Assembly (NCBI RefSeq): GCF_009905375.1
Contig: NW_027418181.1
Location: forward strand, 1-64,000
Direction: 5' to 3'
DNA: 64,000 nt
Source of the DNA: Apium graveolens
Lineage: Eukaryota > Streptophyta > Magnoliopsida > Apiales > Apiaceae
Shown piece after piece: positions 63,825 to 64,000 of the stretch. The first letter of the stretch is position 1; every line of letters begins with the position of its first letter. Both the position numbers and the translations under genes were made by a program. Under the pieces are notes generated by a model. That model worked only from the letters and a program-made list of their open reading frames with translations, ran no database searches and had not been told where the DNA came from.

Positions 63825-64000
63825 ATAAATCTGCTCAGGCTAGAGGAGCATCTTGAAAATGACTATGAGTAAAACTTTGTACATTTTGTTATTTGAAGCA
63901 CCTTTCAGTAATATCTACTTTCTTTTTTAAAGTTATATTATTATGGTGTTTTGTTATCATCAAGTATCTCTTAATTTATGGCTACAATTCCAGTAGACAT
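63825..64000 (+). other. 3' leader of element C up to window edge
   Basis: Non-coding. Shares TGTTTTGTTATCATCAAGT and the ending TAGACAT with element A's stretch just before its PPT, so the PPT and 3' LTR should begin about 10-25 bases beyond the window. Confidence 0.7.

Larger units (their letters stand above)
35226..64000 (+). mobile_element. Element C: SIRE-type Ty1/copia related to A, interrupted by B and G
   Basis: 5' LTR, primer-binding site, gag (split by B), pol, spacer, third ORF (split by G) and a 3' leader that stops about 10 bases short of the expected PPT at the window edge. Without B and G, about 12.1 kb lies in the window. It is closely related to A across gag, pol and third ORF, but carries CGACGGAT (22 exact copies on either strand; about 0.4 expected by chance) where A carries CAACGGAT. 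More than ten nonsense codons make it non-autonomous. Confidence 0.92.

Overview
This window looks like a repeat-rich stretch of a eudicot plant nuclear genome. One ordinary host gene (12803-15690, one intron, At1g01500-like) sits in a landscape made almost wholly of LTR retrotransposons. The species cannot be fixed from the sequence alone. No RNA genes or CRISPR arrays were seen.

Layout. (A) 1-11788: the 3' nine-tenths of a Ty1/copia element of SIRE type on the + strand, with broken gag, pol with one nonsense codon, an intact 1502-codon third ORF, PPT and 3' LTR. 11873-12571: a hAT-like non-autonomous element. 12803-15690: the host gene. (D) about 16480-34525: an old, decayed SIRE-type copia on the - strand. 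(E) 18590-28711: a young Ty3/gypsy element of Tat type inserted in D's third ORF (TSD CAAAA, LTRs differing at 3 of 559 positions). E has a dual RNase H and a three-exon antisense gene with its own TATA box. (F) 34526-35225: a piece of a gypsy-like LTR inserted in D's gag. (C) 35226-64000: a SIRE-type copia related to A, on the + strand, lying in F and heavily decayed. (B) 37483-50724: a nearly complete SIRE-type copia on the - strand inside C's gag (TSD CAGGT, LTRs with 6 substitutions). (G) 58971-62399: a 3.4-kb LTR-like insertion in C's third ORF (TSD ATCCA). The nesting is D > F > C > {B, G} and D > E. For E, B and G, removing the insert and one TSD copy restores the host reading frame, which confirms the boundaries.

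Main discovery candidate. Each element family carries its own short motif, repeated many times: TCAACGGAT in A, (T/C)CGACGGAT in C, AAGTNCTGAT in B, GAATGAGAC in D (weaker), and GATCAG/CTGATC palindromes in E. In A, B and C the copies lie in the same compartments: LTR U3, the gag linker, the integrase-RT linker, the spacer before the third ORF, and inside the third ORF. Spacing is strikingly regular (exact 24-nt steps in A and C, 15-nt steps in B, and 16-nt inverted pairs that could form hairpins). The motif is in different reading frames in gag and pol, and between A and C it has changed at almost every site together, altering the encoded amino acids. This points to a DNA- or RNA-level function or homogenising process. 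Arrays lie upstream of the LTR promoter in A and B, and upstream of a second, internal TATA box in front of the third ORF in A, B and C; in E the array lies upstream of the antisense gene's TATA box.

Other points: all four copia elements have a 29-39 nt GT...AG segment holding stop codons between gag and pol, whose exact removal would join the frames whatever its length. PPT-like GGGGGAG blocks recur inside pol and the third ORF. The third ORFs of A and B are intact although their gag-pol is broken.
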